Of a DNA stretch of 64,000 nt, positions 8,066 through 16,558 are shown one piece after another; the first letter of the stretch is position 1; each line of letters opens with the position of its first letter. Origin of the DNA: Sphaerimonospora thailandensis (lineage in GTDB: Bacteria > Actinomycetota > Actinomycetes > Streptosporangiales > Streptosporangiaceae); assembly GCF_016863115.1 (NCBI RefSeq), contig NZ_BOOG01000011.1:124001-188000 (forward strand), written 5' to 3'. Under the pieces are notes generated by a model. It made no database searches, had not been told where the DNA came from, and saw only the letters and a program-made list of their open reading frames with translations. The position numbers were made by a program, and so were the translations under genes.

Positions 8066-10246
8066 ATGAGCCACGAGATCCCGGCTGCGCGTGAGGCCTC
8101 GGTTCCTGAGGCCTCGGTTCCTGAGGCCACGATACGAGAGGCCACGGTGAACGCCGGCGAGATCGCCCGCCTGGCCGGTGTGGGCCGGGCGGCGGTCAGC
8201 AACTGGCGTCGCCGCTATGAGGACTTCCCGCAGCCGGTGAGTGGCACCGCCTCCAGCCCGCTCTTCTCCCTTCCCGAAGTAGAGGCGTGGTTGCGCCGCA
8301 ACGGCAAGTCTTTCGAGCTGTCCATCGGCGACCGGGTCTGGCAGCGGCTGCGGGCAGCGGCCGACGACCTGAGGCTGGGGGAGATGGTCGGCCACGCCGG
8401 GGCGTTCCTGCTCTACCTGAGGCGTGATCCCGCCGGATGGCGGCGGCTCGCCCGCGATCCCGGTGGCCTGGCCGTACGGCTCGGGCCCGCAGTCGAGGCC
8501 GCGACCGGCGATCTCCCGGCCAGGATGGCGGGCCCCGGCCTCATCGATCCGGAACTGATCCGCCTGATCGCGGAGATGGCCGAACGGCAGGGCGACGCGG
8601 CCACGTTCGAATTCCTGTGCGACCGCTACGCCGAGGCGCACAGCCGGCGGCTGGCCGTCACCCGGGCCGACCTGGCCGAGCTGATGACGCGGCTGGCCTG
8701 CGCCGACGCGAAATCCGTCCTGGACCCGGCCTGTGGCATGGGAACCCTGCTGCTCGGCGTGCCCGAGCAGACCCGGCCGCTCGGCCAGGAAGTCAACGAG
8801 ACCGTGGCCGTCCTGACCGCCGTACGGCTGCTGCTGCGCGGGCACAGCGCGCGGATCGTCGCGGGCGACACGCTCAGAGACGACGGCTTCCTCGAGGAGC
8901 GGGCCGACGCCGTGGTGTGCGACCCGCCGTTCAACGAGCGGGCGTGGGGACACGAGGAGCTGGTCGGAGATCCCCGGTGGGGGTACGGCATGCCGCCGCG
9001 GGGCGAGTCCGAGCTCGCGTGGGTCCAACACTGTCTCGCCCATGTGCGGCCGGGCGGGCCCGTCGCCATTCTGATGCCGGCGGCCGCCGCCGGGAGGCGC
9101 TCCGGGCGGCGGATCCGGGCGAACCTGCTGCGCGGTGGGACGCTGCGTGCCGTGATCACGCTGTCCGCCGGGGGCCCGGATCTGTGGCTGCTTCGCCGTC
9201 CGATCCCCGGCGAGCCGCAGCCCGCGACGTTCCTCGTGGCCGATGCCGCCGACGACCTGTCGATCGTCGAATCGGTATGGCGGGCCTGCCTCGCCGGGGC
9301 CGAGCCGCCCGGGTCGCCTGAGCTGCCCGGGTCGTCTGAGCCACCCGGGTTGTCTGAGCCACCCGGGTTGTCTGAGCTGCCCGGGCTGTCTGAGATGCCC
9401 GGGTTGCCTGAGCTGCCACAGGGCGGCCGCACCGTCCGCATCATCGACGTTCTCGATGACGAGGTGGACGTCGGCCCCGCACGGCATCTGTCGGCGCCAG
9501 GCGACGCCCGGAGGTTCCCCCTCGTGCGCGACCGGTTCCGTACGGCGGCGGCCGCGCTGGCGGACGCCGTGCCCGACCTCGTCCTGCCCGACCTCGCCCT
9601 ACCGGACCTCACCGGGTCCGGCGAGGCGAGCGCGCAGGGCCCGGGTGGGACGCGCGGCGCCGACGCCTGGGACTCCTCCTCCTCTGCCACCACCACCGTC
9701 GCCGAGCTGGTCAGGGCGAGGATGGTGACGGTCCGCCACTCTTCGCTCAAGGCGCTGCCCGAAGCCCATGGGCGGGTCCGCGTGCTCACCGTCGACGACC
9801 TGGCGACGGGCGGGCCGCCGTCCGGATCGACCCCGTCCGCGGACGGCCTGGTGACGATCCGACCCGGGGACGTCGTCGCGTCCGCCATCACAGCGCGGGT
9901 CGCCGACGTCGAAGGCGTGGTGCTGGGCCCGCACCTCAGCGTCTTCCGAGTGGACCCCGCCAAGCTCGACCCGGAGTTCCTCGCCGGTCTCCTGCGGTTC
10001 GCCGCGAGCGGGCCGGGAACGGGGACGAGCCGAGTCGGCGCCAGCAGAGTCGGCGCGAGCAGGGTCGACGTTCGCCGCGCCCGCGTGCCACGGCTGCCCA
10101 TGGCCCGTCAGCGGGCGTACGGCAGGGCCTTCCGGCAGCTTCTCGCCCTCGAGGACGGCCTCAGGGAGGTGACCGCCGCGGGGGAGAAGCTCGCCCGCGC
10201 CGGGGTCGAAGGGTTGATCGCCGGCACTCTTCTTCCACCTGTCTGA
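8066..10246 (+). CDS. HTH-containing N6-adenine DNA methylase
   Basis: About 726 residues from ATG 8066 (an ATG at 7991 would overlap the divergent phosphatase gene). The N-terminus carries a MerR/phage-type helix-turn-helix (near residues 28-60, NAGEIARLAG), then a helical region like the HsdM N-terminal domain, then the methyltransferase core: motif I DPACGMGTLL (from Asp220) and the catalytic DPPF (286-289). The C-terminal third resembles a specificity-type tail and contains low-complexity insertions, including six 18-base repeats. This DPPF motif transfers a methyl group from S-adenosylmethionine to N6 of adenine. No restriction subunit is adjacent, so it is either an orphan regulator-type methylase or part of a Pgl/BREX-like phospho-regulated system with the following kinase. 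Confidence 0.87.
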   Translation: MSHEIPAAREASVPEASVPEATIREATVNAGEIARLAGVGRAAVSNWRRRYEDFPQPVSGTASSPLFSLPEVEAWLRRNGKSFELSIGDRVWQRLRAAADDLRLGEMVGHAGAFLLYLRRDPAGWRRLARDPGGLAVRLGPAVEAATGDLPARMAGPGLIDPELIRLIAEMAERQGDAATFEFLCDRYAEAHSRRLAVTRADLAELMTRLACADAKSVLDPACGMGTLLLGVPEQTRPLGQEVNETVAVLTAVRLLLRGHSARIVAGDTLRDDGFLEERADAVVCDPPFNERAWGHEELVGDPRWGYGMPPRGESELAWVQHCLAHVRPGGPVAILMPAAAAGRRSGRRIRANLLRGGTLRAVITLSAGGPDLWLLRRPIPGEPQPATFLVADAADDLSIVESVWRACLAGAEPPGSPELPGSSEPPGLSEPPGLSELPGLSEMPGLPELPQGGRTVRIIDVLDDEVDVGPARHLSAPGDARRFPLVRDRFRTAAAALADAVPDLVLPDLALPDLTGSGEASAQGPGGTRGADAWDSSSSATTTVAELVRARMVTVRHSSLKALPEAHGRVRVLTVDDLATGGPPSGSTPSADGLVTIRPGDVVASAITARVADVEGVVLGPHLSVFRVDPAKLDPEFLAGLLRFAASGPGTGTSRVGASRVGASRVDVRRARVPRLPMARQRAYGRAFRQLLALEDGLREVTAAGEKLARAGVEGLIAGTLLPPV
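9302..9409 (+). repeat. Six 18-bp coding repeats in the methylase
   Basis: Six consecutive 18-base units, each starting GAG and containing CCCGGG, encode a Glu-x-Pro-Gly-x-x hexapeptide in a linker between the methyltransferase core and the C-terminal domain. Units 3 and 4 are identical, so turnover is recent. Confidence 0.9.
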
Positions 10247-10286
10247 AGGTGTAGTTTTTTCCGGTACAGGCCGACGGGAGGGTGCA

Positions 10287-11183
10287 TTGGTCATCGGTGA
10301 CCGCTATGAGCTTGACGACCTTCCCCTGGGCCAGGGCGGGATGGGTGCGGTCTACGGCGGTCATGACCGGCATCTCGACCGCAGGGTGGCGGTGAAGTTC
10401 CTGCGGCTCCCCGGCGGTCAGGACGAGGAACTGGAGCGCAGGTTCATCCGGGAGGCGCGGATCCTGGCTCGGCTGGAGCACCCGGGAGCGCCGGTCCTCT
10501 ACGACTTCGGCACGTACGAGCAGCGTCTTTTCCAGGTCATGCAGTTCATCGAGGGAGTGACGGTCGCCGACCTGCTCGGCGAGCACGGCCCGCTTCCCGT
10601 GCCCTGGGCCGCCGCCATCGTCGCCCAGGCATGCGCCGTACTGACGGCGGCGCACAAGTTGTCGATCTGCCACCGCGATCTCAAGCCGACCAACCTCATG
10701 CTCTGCCCCGACGGCAGCGTGAAGGTCCTCGATTTCGGGCTCGCCATGCTGCGGGAGGGGGAAACCCGTCAATTCACCAGGATCGGGCAGATCCTCGGCA
10801 CCCCCGCGTACATGTCGCCCGAGCAGATCCAGAGCGGGATCGCCGGGCCGGAGAGCGACCTGTACGCCCTCGGCTGTGTCCTGCACGAGATGCTGACCGG
10901 CAGGCAGCTGTTCACCGGGCCGACGGAGTACGCGGTCTTCGACAAGCAGGTGAAGGCGCGACCGCCGCGGGTCCCGAATGTGCCCGCCGCGCTGGACCGG
11001 CTGATCGCCGAACTGCTGGAGAAGCAGCCGGAGAACCGGCCGGCCGACGCCTGCGAACTGTACGAGCGGCTGCAGCCCTTCGCGGTCGACCTTCCCACAC
11101 TGCCCGGCTTCCTCAACCCCCCGTCCCTGCCGAGCCCCGGCCGGATGTACGCCCGCATGGTCGGCCGCGTCGGAAAACAGTAG
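10287..11183 (+). CDS. Soluble serine/threonine protein kinase
   Basis: 298-residue Hanks-type kinase with all core elements: Gly loop LGQGGMGAVY, ATP-binding Lys37 in RRVAVKFL, catalytic HRDLKPTN (Asp131), DFG (Asp149), and GTPAYMSPEQ after the activation loop. Unlike most actinobacterial PknB-type kinases it has no transmembrane helix and no extracellular sensor; it stops about 40 residues after the kinase fold. A TTG start at 10287 is chosen because GGGAGGG precedes it by four bases. It follows the methylase by 40 bases on the same strand, and the PP2C gene is just across the divergent promoter, suggesting a kinase-phosphatase pair acting on the methylase or the helicase module. Confidence 0.94.
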   Translation: MVIGDRYELDDLPLGQGGMGAVYGGHDRHLDRRVAVKFLRLPGGQDEELERRFIREARILARLEHPGAPVLYDFGTYEQRLFQVMQFIEGVTVADLLGEHGPLPVPWAAAIVAQACAVLTAAHKLSICHRDLKPTNLMLCPDGSVKVLDFGLAMLREGETRQFTRIGQILGTPAYMSPEQIQSGIAGPESDLYALGCVLHEMLTGRQLFTGPTEYAVFDKQVKARPPRVPNVPAALDRLIAELLEKQPENRPADACELYERLQPFAVDLPTLPGFLNPPSLPSPGRMYARMVGRVGKQ

Positions 11184-11255
11184 TTCGGGCGTCTCGAAGG
11201 AGTCGTCTGGCCGTCCTGTCTGGCGCTGCTCGCGGCGACGGCGAGATCGCTGGAG

Positions 11256-11280
11256 ACCGGCCGGCCCATCCGCGGCCGGT
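11256..11280. terminator. Hairpin downstream of the kinase gene
   Basis: ACCGGCCG (11256-11263) and CGGCCGGT (11273-11280) form an 8-bp stem with a 9-base loop, 73 bases after the kinase stop. There is no T tract. The rest of 11184-11344 shows no gene. Confidence 0.35.
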
Positions 11281-11344
11281 GCCCGCCCGTGGAGAAGGGC
11301 GATTTGGAATGGGAGAGCACCTGTTGACGGCGGCGACTTTGCCG

Positions 11345-12031
11345 TCATGCGTGCCCCTGCCCTCTGTTCAGTGGAAACTTCACCGACCCAGCAGCCCGAT
11401 CCGTTTCGTCGAGGTCTCCATCTTGGCGTAAGCGGAGTTGTCGCCGGCATTCATCGGCGAGTTTGGGGTAGGCGCGAGCGATGGCGGCGTAGATGCGCCC
11501 TCTCAGTAGTCGTTCTCCTTCCGCACGGCCGACCTTGCCGAACAGGCCTTCCAGCTCATCGTCATAGCCTGTGAGTGCGTGACGCAGGTAGTTGACCACC
11601 CACCTCTGCAAGGTCGGCTCGTCCACCTCCTCCACTCGAGCCGATGCCGGGATGTGGTCCAGCCGATACCGCGCCCGCTCTGCGTCGATACGGTTTCGAT
11701 GAGCTACCGCCTTACGGGCCAGTTCGTTCCAGTCGAGGACGGGCACCGTGATCCGCATGCGGTTGACATGTTCGAGCGTTTCGCCGCGCCTGCGCTCGAC
11801 AGCGGCCAGCGCCGACCGCGATCTCCGCTCTGCCTCGCCGCGCAGCACCGCGAACGCTTCCGAATTCTCGGCGAGAACCACCCTGTCCACCTCGTACAGG
11901 CGCATCGGTGACGCTGAACGGAAAACCGGATTGGGCGCCAGCCGATCTGGCGGCCCGAGGAGCACCCGGATCATAGCGGGGCTCCATCCCCTCTCCCGCA
12001 ACTCCGCCGCCGTGAAATGTCCACCGGCCAT
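11345..12031 (-). CDS. Hypothetical protein with N-terminal winged-helix-like segment
   Basis: About 228 residues. The opening residues (FTAAELRERGWSPAMIR followed by a Tyr-Glu-Val-Asp-Arg-Val segment) resemble a compact DNA-binding fold of the kind that precedes a MerR/excisionase-like wing. The remainder is strongly helical, with Arg/Glu-rich stretches that could coil. No catalytic motif is seen. ATG 12031 is preferred because AGGGGTGG lies just upstream; in-frame ATGs at 12049 and at the far upstream 12070 lack a ribosome binding site. Convergent with the kinase gene. Function unknown; a DNA-binding role is inference only. Confidence 0.6.
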   Translation of the reverse strand: MAGGHFTAAELRERGWSPAMIRVLLGPPDRLAPNPVFRSASPMRLYEVDRVVLAENSEAFAVLRGEAERRSRSALAAVERRRGETLEHVNRMRITVPVLDWNELARKAVAHRNRIDAERARYRLDHIPASARVEEVDEPTLQRWVVNYLRHALTGYDDELEGLFGKVGRAEGERLLRGRIYAAIARAYPKLADECRRQLRLRQDGDLDETDRAAGSVKFPLNRGQGHA

Positions 12032-12362
12032 GCCACCCCTATCTGTCATGGAGCCAGCGTGGACGAGCACGGCGGGCCCACCTGGACCCGAAACACGTTC
12101 TGTGGATAACTCGGGGGATGCGCACGAAGAAAACTCTTGAATATCTCTTCTTGATCGCGTGTTGGTCAGGGTCCGAGAGAAGCTCGTGGTTCACACGTCC
12201 CAGGACGTGGGGCCCACGGGTGGAACCGTGAGCGGCCTGGGCCGCAAGTATGTGCAAGCGGTCCCCTCGATCGGAGACCATGAGAGACAAGGTCAGCGAA
12301 CTCGACGCCATCGATCTTCAGATGGGCCAGGATAGATCCCTCATCAGGAGGGAATCAGACGA
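12032..12362. other. Intergenic region with one DnaA-box-like site
   Basis: 331 bases between the divergent hypothetical gene and hicA. It contains TGTGGATAA at 12101-12109 (TTATCCACA on the minus strand, a perfect DnaA box) and a 7-bp hairpin CACGTCC/GGACGTG (12194-12209). Both promoters must lie here, but I see no convincing -35/-10 pair. No gene is supported. Confidence 0.5.
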
Positions 12363-12605
12363 GTGCCCAACCCGTTTCCGTCGCTGAAGGCGAAGCAGAT
12401 GCTTGCTGTCCTCCTCAGCCTTGGTTACGAAGAGCGGGCCCGCCGGGGGTCGCACCGTAAGCTCGTCTGCGAGGGACGACCGCCCCTCACCTTCGCGTTC
12501 CACGACGGGGTCAGCCTTGCACCGGGGGTGGTTAAGGACATACTAGTCAAACAGGTGGGATTGGACATCGAGGAGGCGTTGAAGGTGGTGCGTGGTGACG
12601 ACTGA
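12363..12605 (+). CDS. hicA: HicA-family mRNA interferase toxin
   Basis: 80 residues, typical for HicA. The double-stranded-RNA-binding-like fold signature is clear: MLAVLLSLGYEE near the start, then RRGSHRKL with catalytic His31, a beta-strand TFAFHD, and the C-terminal helix DILVKQVGLDIEEALK. HicA cleaves mRNA independently of the ribosome and is neutralised by HicB. GTG start at 12363 with AGGAGG at 12346-12351. The end overlaps the next gene by 14 bases, the usual tight hicA-hicB coupling. GC content is somewhat lower than in the neighbouring genes. Confidence 0.9.
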   Translation: MPNPFPSLKAKQMLAVLLSLGYEERARRGSHRKLVCEGRPPLTFAFHDGVSLAPGVVKDILVKQVGLDIEEALKVVRGDD

Positions 12606-13212
12606 GGCCATCAACGTGATCATACGCTCGGATGGGAACGACCCAGATTTTTACGCCACATCCCCCCAGGCGCCTGGCCTTGTCTTTGGCCGCCGAACGA
12701 CGCAAGACCTTCGAGCCGAACTTCAAGACGTTCTGAGCTTCCATTTTGGTCGGCCTGGCCCGTTTGACATGGTGGTGCATCACGAACGGCACTTCGAGAT
12801 CGCCGATGGCGAACTGGTTACACGAATGGCTCTGGACGGGCACGCCGAAGACCGGCGCGCCGTCTACATGGCACTGGGCCGCGCCGCAGGTTATGAGGAC
12901 CAGGCAAGCGGTCTGCTGGCGGCTCCCCCCAATATGCTCGGGGAGGTGGTGTATGTTTGCACAGTAATGTCAGATACTCTCGGATGGATCGTCAATCAAT
13001 TGGATCCCCGCGGTGACACCATAAACATCGCGGTTTCCGTAGCCGACATCATGATATTTACAACATCATTTACCTATAACCAACACCGCGAAGGCATGGT
13101 CGCGATCAACACCAAGTCGTATGACTTCGATACCACCATCTCTCAGGTTGTCAGAGAGATAGGAATCGTTAAGCCGACAAGCAGGGCAGAGGAGCCGCCT
13201 ATTTGCGTCTGA
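12592..13212 (+). CDS. hicB: Long HicB-like antitoxin with unknown C-terminal extension
   Basis: 206 residues from GTG 12592 (GTG 12595 also possible). Residues 1-85 match the partial RNase-H-like HicB fold: an FYATSPQAPGL segment followed by a helix and VVHHERHFEI. HicB proteins usually end in a short HTH or ribbon-helix-helix DNA-binding domain. Here instead are about 120 residues (DRRAVYMALGRAAGYE onward) that I cannot assign, with hydrophobic strands and an AT-rich, rare-codon stretch (12950-13200) unlike the flanking DNA. The extension could be a fused domain acquired by transfer. Presumed role: binds and blocks HicA. Confidence 0.72.
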   Translation: MVTTEAINVIIRSDGNDPDFYATSPQAPGLVFGRRTTQDLRAELQDVLSFHFGRPGPFDMVVHHERHFEIADGELVTRMALDGHAEDRRAVYMALGRAAGYEDQASGLLAAPPNMLGEVVYVCTVMSDTLGWIVNQLDPRGDTINIAVSVADIMIFTTSFTYNQHREGMVAINTKSYDFDTTISQVVREIGIVKPTSRAEEPPICV

Positions 13213-13249
13213 ACCCTTCCGTTGACGGCAGGCAGCCTGAGCTTAACGG

Positions 13250-13271
13250 CCCGCTGGTGCTTGTCCGCGGG
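13250..13271. terminator. Weak hairpin after rodA
   Basis: CCCGC (13250-13254) and GCGGG (13267-13271) lie just beyond the rodA stop on the minus strand; a 5-bp stem that may help end both convergent transcripts. Confidence 0.25.
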
Positions 13272-13277
13272 CGACGC

Positions 13278-14504
13278 TCAGCCGGGCAGAGCCGTACGGC
13301 GCCGGACGGTGCTGAGGAAGCCGACGGCGGTGAGGGTGGAGATGGTGGCCGAGCCGCCGTAGGAGACGAACGGCAGCGGCAGCCCGGTGATCGGCAGCAG
13401 TCCGATGGTCATGCCCACGTTGACGAACGTCTGGAACGCCAGCCAGCAGACCACGCCGCCCGCCAGCACCGTGCCGTACGGCGTGGCGCTCCGCGCGGCG
13501 ATGAGCAGCCCGCGCCACAGCAGGAACAGCATCAGCAGCACGATGAACGCGCAGCCGAGGAAGCCGAGCTCCTCGCCCGCGACGGTGAAGATGAAGTCCG
13601 TGTGCTGCTCGGGCACGAAATGTCCGGCGGTCTGTTCTCCCTGGAACAGCCCCTTGCCGAGCAACCCGCCGGAGCCGACGGCGATCCGGGCCTGGGTGGC
13701 GTTGTAGCCGAGGCCCATCGGGTCGGCGTCCGGGTCGGTGAGCACCATCAGCCGTTGGATCTGGTAGGGCTGGACGAGGTCGAGCAGCCACACCAGGAGG
13801 ACGGCCAGGCCGCCGGCCGCGGCGAGCCCGGCCAGCCAGCGCTTGGGCGCCCCGGAGACAAGGATCATCCCGGCCGAGATTGCGGCGAAGACGAGGATCG
13901 TGCCGTAGTCCGGCTGGAACATGATCAGGCCGATCGGCAGGCCGGCGAGCGCCAGGGCGAGCAGCACCGCGCCCCGGCCCGGCCGCCGTTCGCCCTCCCG
14001 CAGTTCCCCGAGAGCCGCGGCCAGCGCGAGGATCAGCGCGATCTTGGCGAACTCCGACGGCTGGAACTGCAGCCCGGACCCGAGGAAGATCCACGCGTGT
14101 GAACCGTTGACGGTACGGCCCAGCGGGGTGAGCACGGCGACCAACCCGGCGAGCGCGATCAGATACAGCACCGGGACGTACGCCCGCAGGACCCGTGGGT
14201 CGCGGCGGGACACGAGCCACATGAGCGCGAGGCCCAGGCCCACGCTGAGGGCCTGCCGCGTGAGCAGGGAAGAATCCGGCTCATTGCGGGTGGCCGACCA
14301 GACCAGCAGCAGGCCGATCCCGCACAGGACGGCGGCCGGGATCGTCACCCACCAGTCGAGGGAGGCCGCCGCGGACCGCCGGGCCATATGCGCATCCGCC
14401 CGGCGGGAGAGGACGCGGCGGGAGAGGACGCGACGCCAGAGGGGGCGGCGCGAGGCGGCCCGGCCGAGCGGAGGCCGGGTGGCAAGGGGGCGCGGGATCG
14501 TCAT
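13278..14504 (-). CDS. rodA: RodA-type SEDS peptidoglycan glycosyltransferase
   Basis: 408-residue polytopic membrane protein of the FtsW/RodA/SpoVE (SEDS) family, which polymerises lipid II into glycan strands together with a class B PBP. Multiple hydrophobic helices are evident, as are FQPSEFAKIA, the cytoplasmic-loop MLVLTDPDADP region, VPEQHTDFIFTVAGEELGF and the C-terminal GLPLPFVSYGGSA signature. A basic 40-residue N-terminal tail with repeated Arg-Arg precedes the first helix. ATG overlaps the PBP stop (ATGA), so the two are translationally coupled and probably work as the RodA-PBP2 elongasome pair. Confidence 0.95.
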   Translation of the reverse strand: MTIPRPLATRPPLGRAASRRPLWRRVLSRRVLSRRADAHMARRSAAASLDWWVTIPAAVLCGIGLLLVWSATRNEPDSSLLTRQALSVGLGLALMWLVSRRDPRVLRAYVPVLYLIALAGLVAVLTPLGRTVNGSHAWIFLGSGLQFQPSEFAKIALILALAAALGELREGERRPGRGAVLLALALAGLPIGLIMFQPDYGTILVFAAISAGMILVSGAPKRWLAGLAAAGGLAVLLVWLLDLVQPYQIQRLMVLTDPDADPMGLGYNATQARIAVGSGGLLGKGLFQGEQTAGHFVPEQHTDFIFTVAGEELGFLGCAFIVLLMLFLLWRGLLIAARSATPYGTVLAGGVVCWLAFQTFVNVGMTIGLLPITGLPLPFVSYGGSATISTLTAVGFLSTVRRRTALPG

Positions 14505-16558
14505 CGCTCACCACCACGGCGACGCGAGCTCGCCTTGGAAGACGGTTTGGCGGACGCCTTGGCCGGGAGGCGGTAGATGCCCTCCCAGATGTCGCGGGCG
14601 GCCGGGGCGGCGGTCGACCCACCGGTGCCGCCCTGGGACACCACGACGACCACCACATACTTCGGGTCCTTGGCCGGGGCGAAGGACGCGAACCAGGAGG
14701 TGTCCTGCCTGCCGTACGCCTCGGCCGTACCGGTCTTGCCCGCCACGGCGAGCCGGTCGAACGGGAAACCCGCGAACGCGCCCGCGGCGGTGCCCGCGCG
14801 GGGGACGTCCGCGAGCGCGTCGCGGATGTAACGCAGGGTCTTACGGGAGACGTCGACCTTGCCCACCACGGACGGTTTGATCTTGCGGACGACCGTGCCG
14901 TCCGGCCGGACCACGGCCTTGCCGATGCGCGGGCGCAGCAGCTTGCCCCCGTTGGCGAGCGCGGCGTAGCCGCGGGCGAGCTGCAGCGGTGTGACCAGCA
15001 CGTCACCCTGGCCGATCGCGAAGTTCGCCGCGTCGCCCGCCCACCAGACGCCCCCGCCACGGCAGTTGTCGGCCGCCAGCGCCTTGAGATAAGCGGCCCG
15101 CCGCCGGTCGGACTCCTCCGGGTAGCCGGTCTTGGCCCGGCGGCAGGTGTCCGCCTTGGTCCGCTCCCAGAAGGCCCTCTTCCAGGCTCGGTCGGGCACG
15201 CGACCGGCGGCCTCGTTCGGCAGGTCCACCCCGGTGCGTTCGCCGAAGCCGAACTCTCCGGCCATCGCCTGCATCGGGTCCTTGGGGCGGCGGACGGGCT
15301 TCACCCCGCCGTCGCGCCGCCACATCTCATACGCGAAGCGGTAGAAGATCGTGTCGCACGAGACGACGAGCGCGCGGTGCAGGTCCATGGGGCCGAGCGC
15401 GGCGCCCTCGAAGTTGCGGAACGAGCGCCCGCCCACCTGGTAGGAGCCCGGGCAGTCGTAGGAGGCGCCCGGCCTGCGGCCGGCCTTCACCGCCGCCGCC
15501 GTCGAGACGATCTTCCAGGTGGAGCCGGGCGGCCACTGTCCGAGCACCGCGTTCGAAGCCAGCGGCAGCGACTCGAAGTCCTGCTGGGACAGGTCGCCGC
15601 CCCACACCTTGGGGTCATAGCTGGGATAACTGGCGAGCGCCGTCACCCGCCCGGTCCTGGCCTCCAGCACCACGGCCGCGCCGATGTCAGCGGGCTCGCC
15701 CCGCTTGCGCGCCTTGGCGATCGTTTTGGCCAGCGCGCGCTCGGTGAGCTTCTGGATCCGCGCGTCGATGCTGGTCACCAGGTCATAGCCGGGTTCCGGA
15801 TCCCGCTCGCCGAGCACGCCGGTGACCCTGCCCGTGCTGTCGACGGCGATCTCGCGCACCCCCGCGTGGCCGGCCAGCACGTCGTCGTACTCTGCCTCCA
15901 GCCCGTCGCGGCCCACGAGCTCCGCGCCCCGGCCGCCGCCCGGCGCCGCGGTGGCGCCGGCCGCCGCCGGCTGCAGGTAGCCGAGCAGGTGGGCGGCCGC
16001 CGTCCCGAGCGGGTAGGTCCGGACCGGGCGCATCGTCGTACCGACCCCGGGGAACTCGTCGTGCCGTTCGGCGATGGACAGCGCCGTCCTGGCGTCGACG
16101 TCGTCGGCAACGATGATCGGCTCGTACGGCGAGCCGGGCCAGCAGGGCCGTGGCACGTCCCTGCCGCACAGCCGCGCCCGGTTCGCGATCTCCTCGTACG
16201 GCCGGCCGAGGGCCTTGGCCAACCGGGTCAGCACGGCCCTGCCTCCGTCGGGTTGGTGGCGGAGGGCCATGTAGTCCACCGAGACCTGTGGCCTGGTCCG
16301 GTTGGTCACCAGGGGACGGCCGTGGACGTCGAGGATCCGGCCGCGCACCGGCGGAAGGGAGACCGTCCGGACGCGCGCCTCGGTGGCCGCCCTGGTGTAC
16401 TCGGGACCGGTGATCATCTGCAGGTACCACAGGCGGCCGAGGAGCGTCAGCATGAGCGAGGTCACGATCGTGAACACGACCGCCAGCCGTCCCCTGGGCC
16501 CCTTGGGACCCCTGGGTCTCTTGGGCCCGCGATAGGTGCCGTGCGTCCGGTTACGCAT
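14501..16558 (-). CDS. mrdA: Penicillin-binding protein 2 (class B transpeptidase)
   Basis: 685 residues: short basic cytoplasmic tail, one membrane anchor (about 27-47), a PBP dimerisation domain (PPVRGRILDVHGRPL), and the transpeptidase domain with active-site Ser346 in STWK, the SxN-type SCD motif, and KTGTAE (Lys608). It cross-links peptidoglycan during elongation and is the partner of RodA. It overlaps mreD by 8 bases and rodA by 4, completing an mreB-mreC-mreD-mrdA-rodA transcription unit. It ends in an Ala/Ser/Lys/Arg-rich tail of low complexity. Confidence 0.95.
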   Translation of the reverse strand: MRNRTHGTYRGPKRPRGPKGPRGRLAVVFTIVTSLMLTLLGRLWYLQMITGPEYTRAATEARVRTVSLPPVRGRILDVHGRPLVTNRTRPQVSVDYMALRHQPDGGRAVLTRLAKALGRPYEEIANRARLCGRDVPRPCWPGSPYEPIIVADDVDARTALSIAERHDEFPGVGTTMRPVRTYPLGTAAAHLLGYLQPAAAGATAAPGGGRGAELVGRDGLEAEYDDVLAGHAGVREIAVDSTGRVTGVLGERDPEPGYDLVTSIDARIQKLTERALAKTIAKARKRGEPADIGAAVVLEARTGRVTALASYPSYDPKVWGGDLSQQDFESLPLASNAVLGQWPPGSTWKIVSTAAAVKAGRRPGASYDCPGSYQVGGRSFRNFEGAALGPMDLHRALVVSCDTIFYRFAYEMWRRDGGVKPVRRPKDPMQAMAGEFGFGERTGVDLPNEAAGRVPDRAWKRAFWERTKADTCRRAKTGYPEESDRRRAAYLKALAADNCRGGGVWWAGDAANFAIGQGDVLVTPLQLARGYAALANGGKLLRPRIGKAVVRPDGTVVRKIKPSVVGKVDVSRKTLRYIRDALADVPRAGTAAGAFAGFPFDRLAVAGKTGTAEAYGRQDTSWFASFAPAKDPKYVVVVVVSQGGTGGSTAAPAARDIWEGIYRLPAKASAKPSSKASSRRRGGER

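Noticed and set aside
9302-9409. CRISPR-like or VNTR array outside genes
   Set aside because: The 18-base repeats are in frame within the methylase and have no spacers.
12039-12311. 90-codon minus-strand frame upstream of the 228-aa hypothetical
   Set aside because: No ribosome binding site, atypical codon use and no recognisable features; probably chance in an intergenic region.
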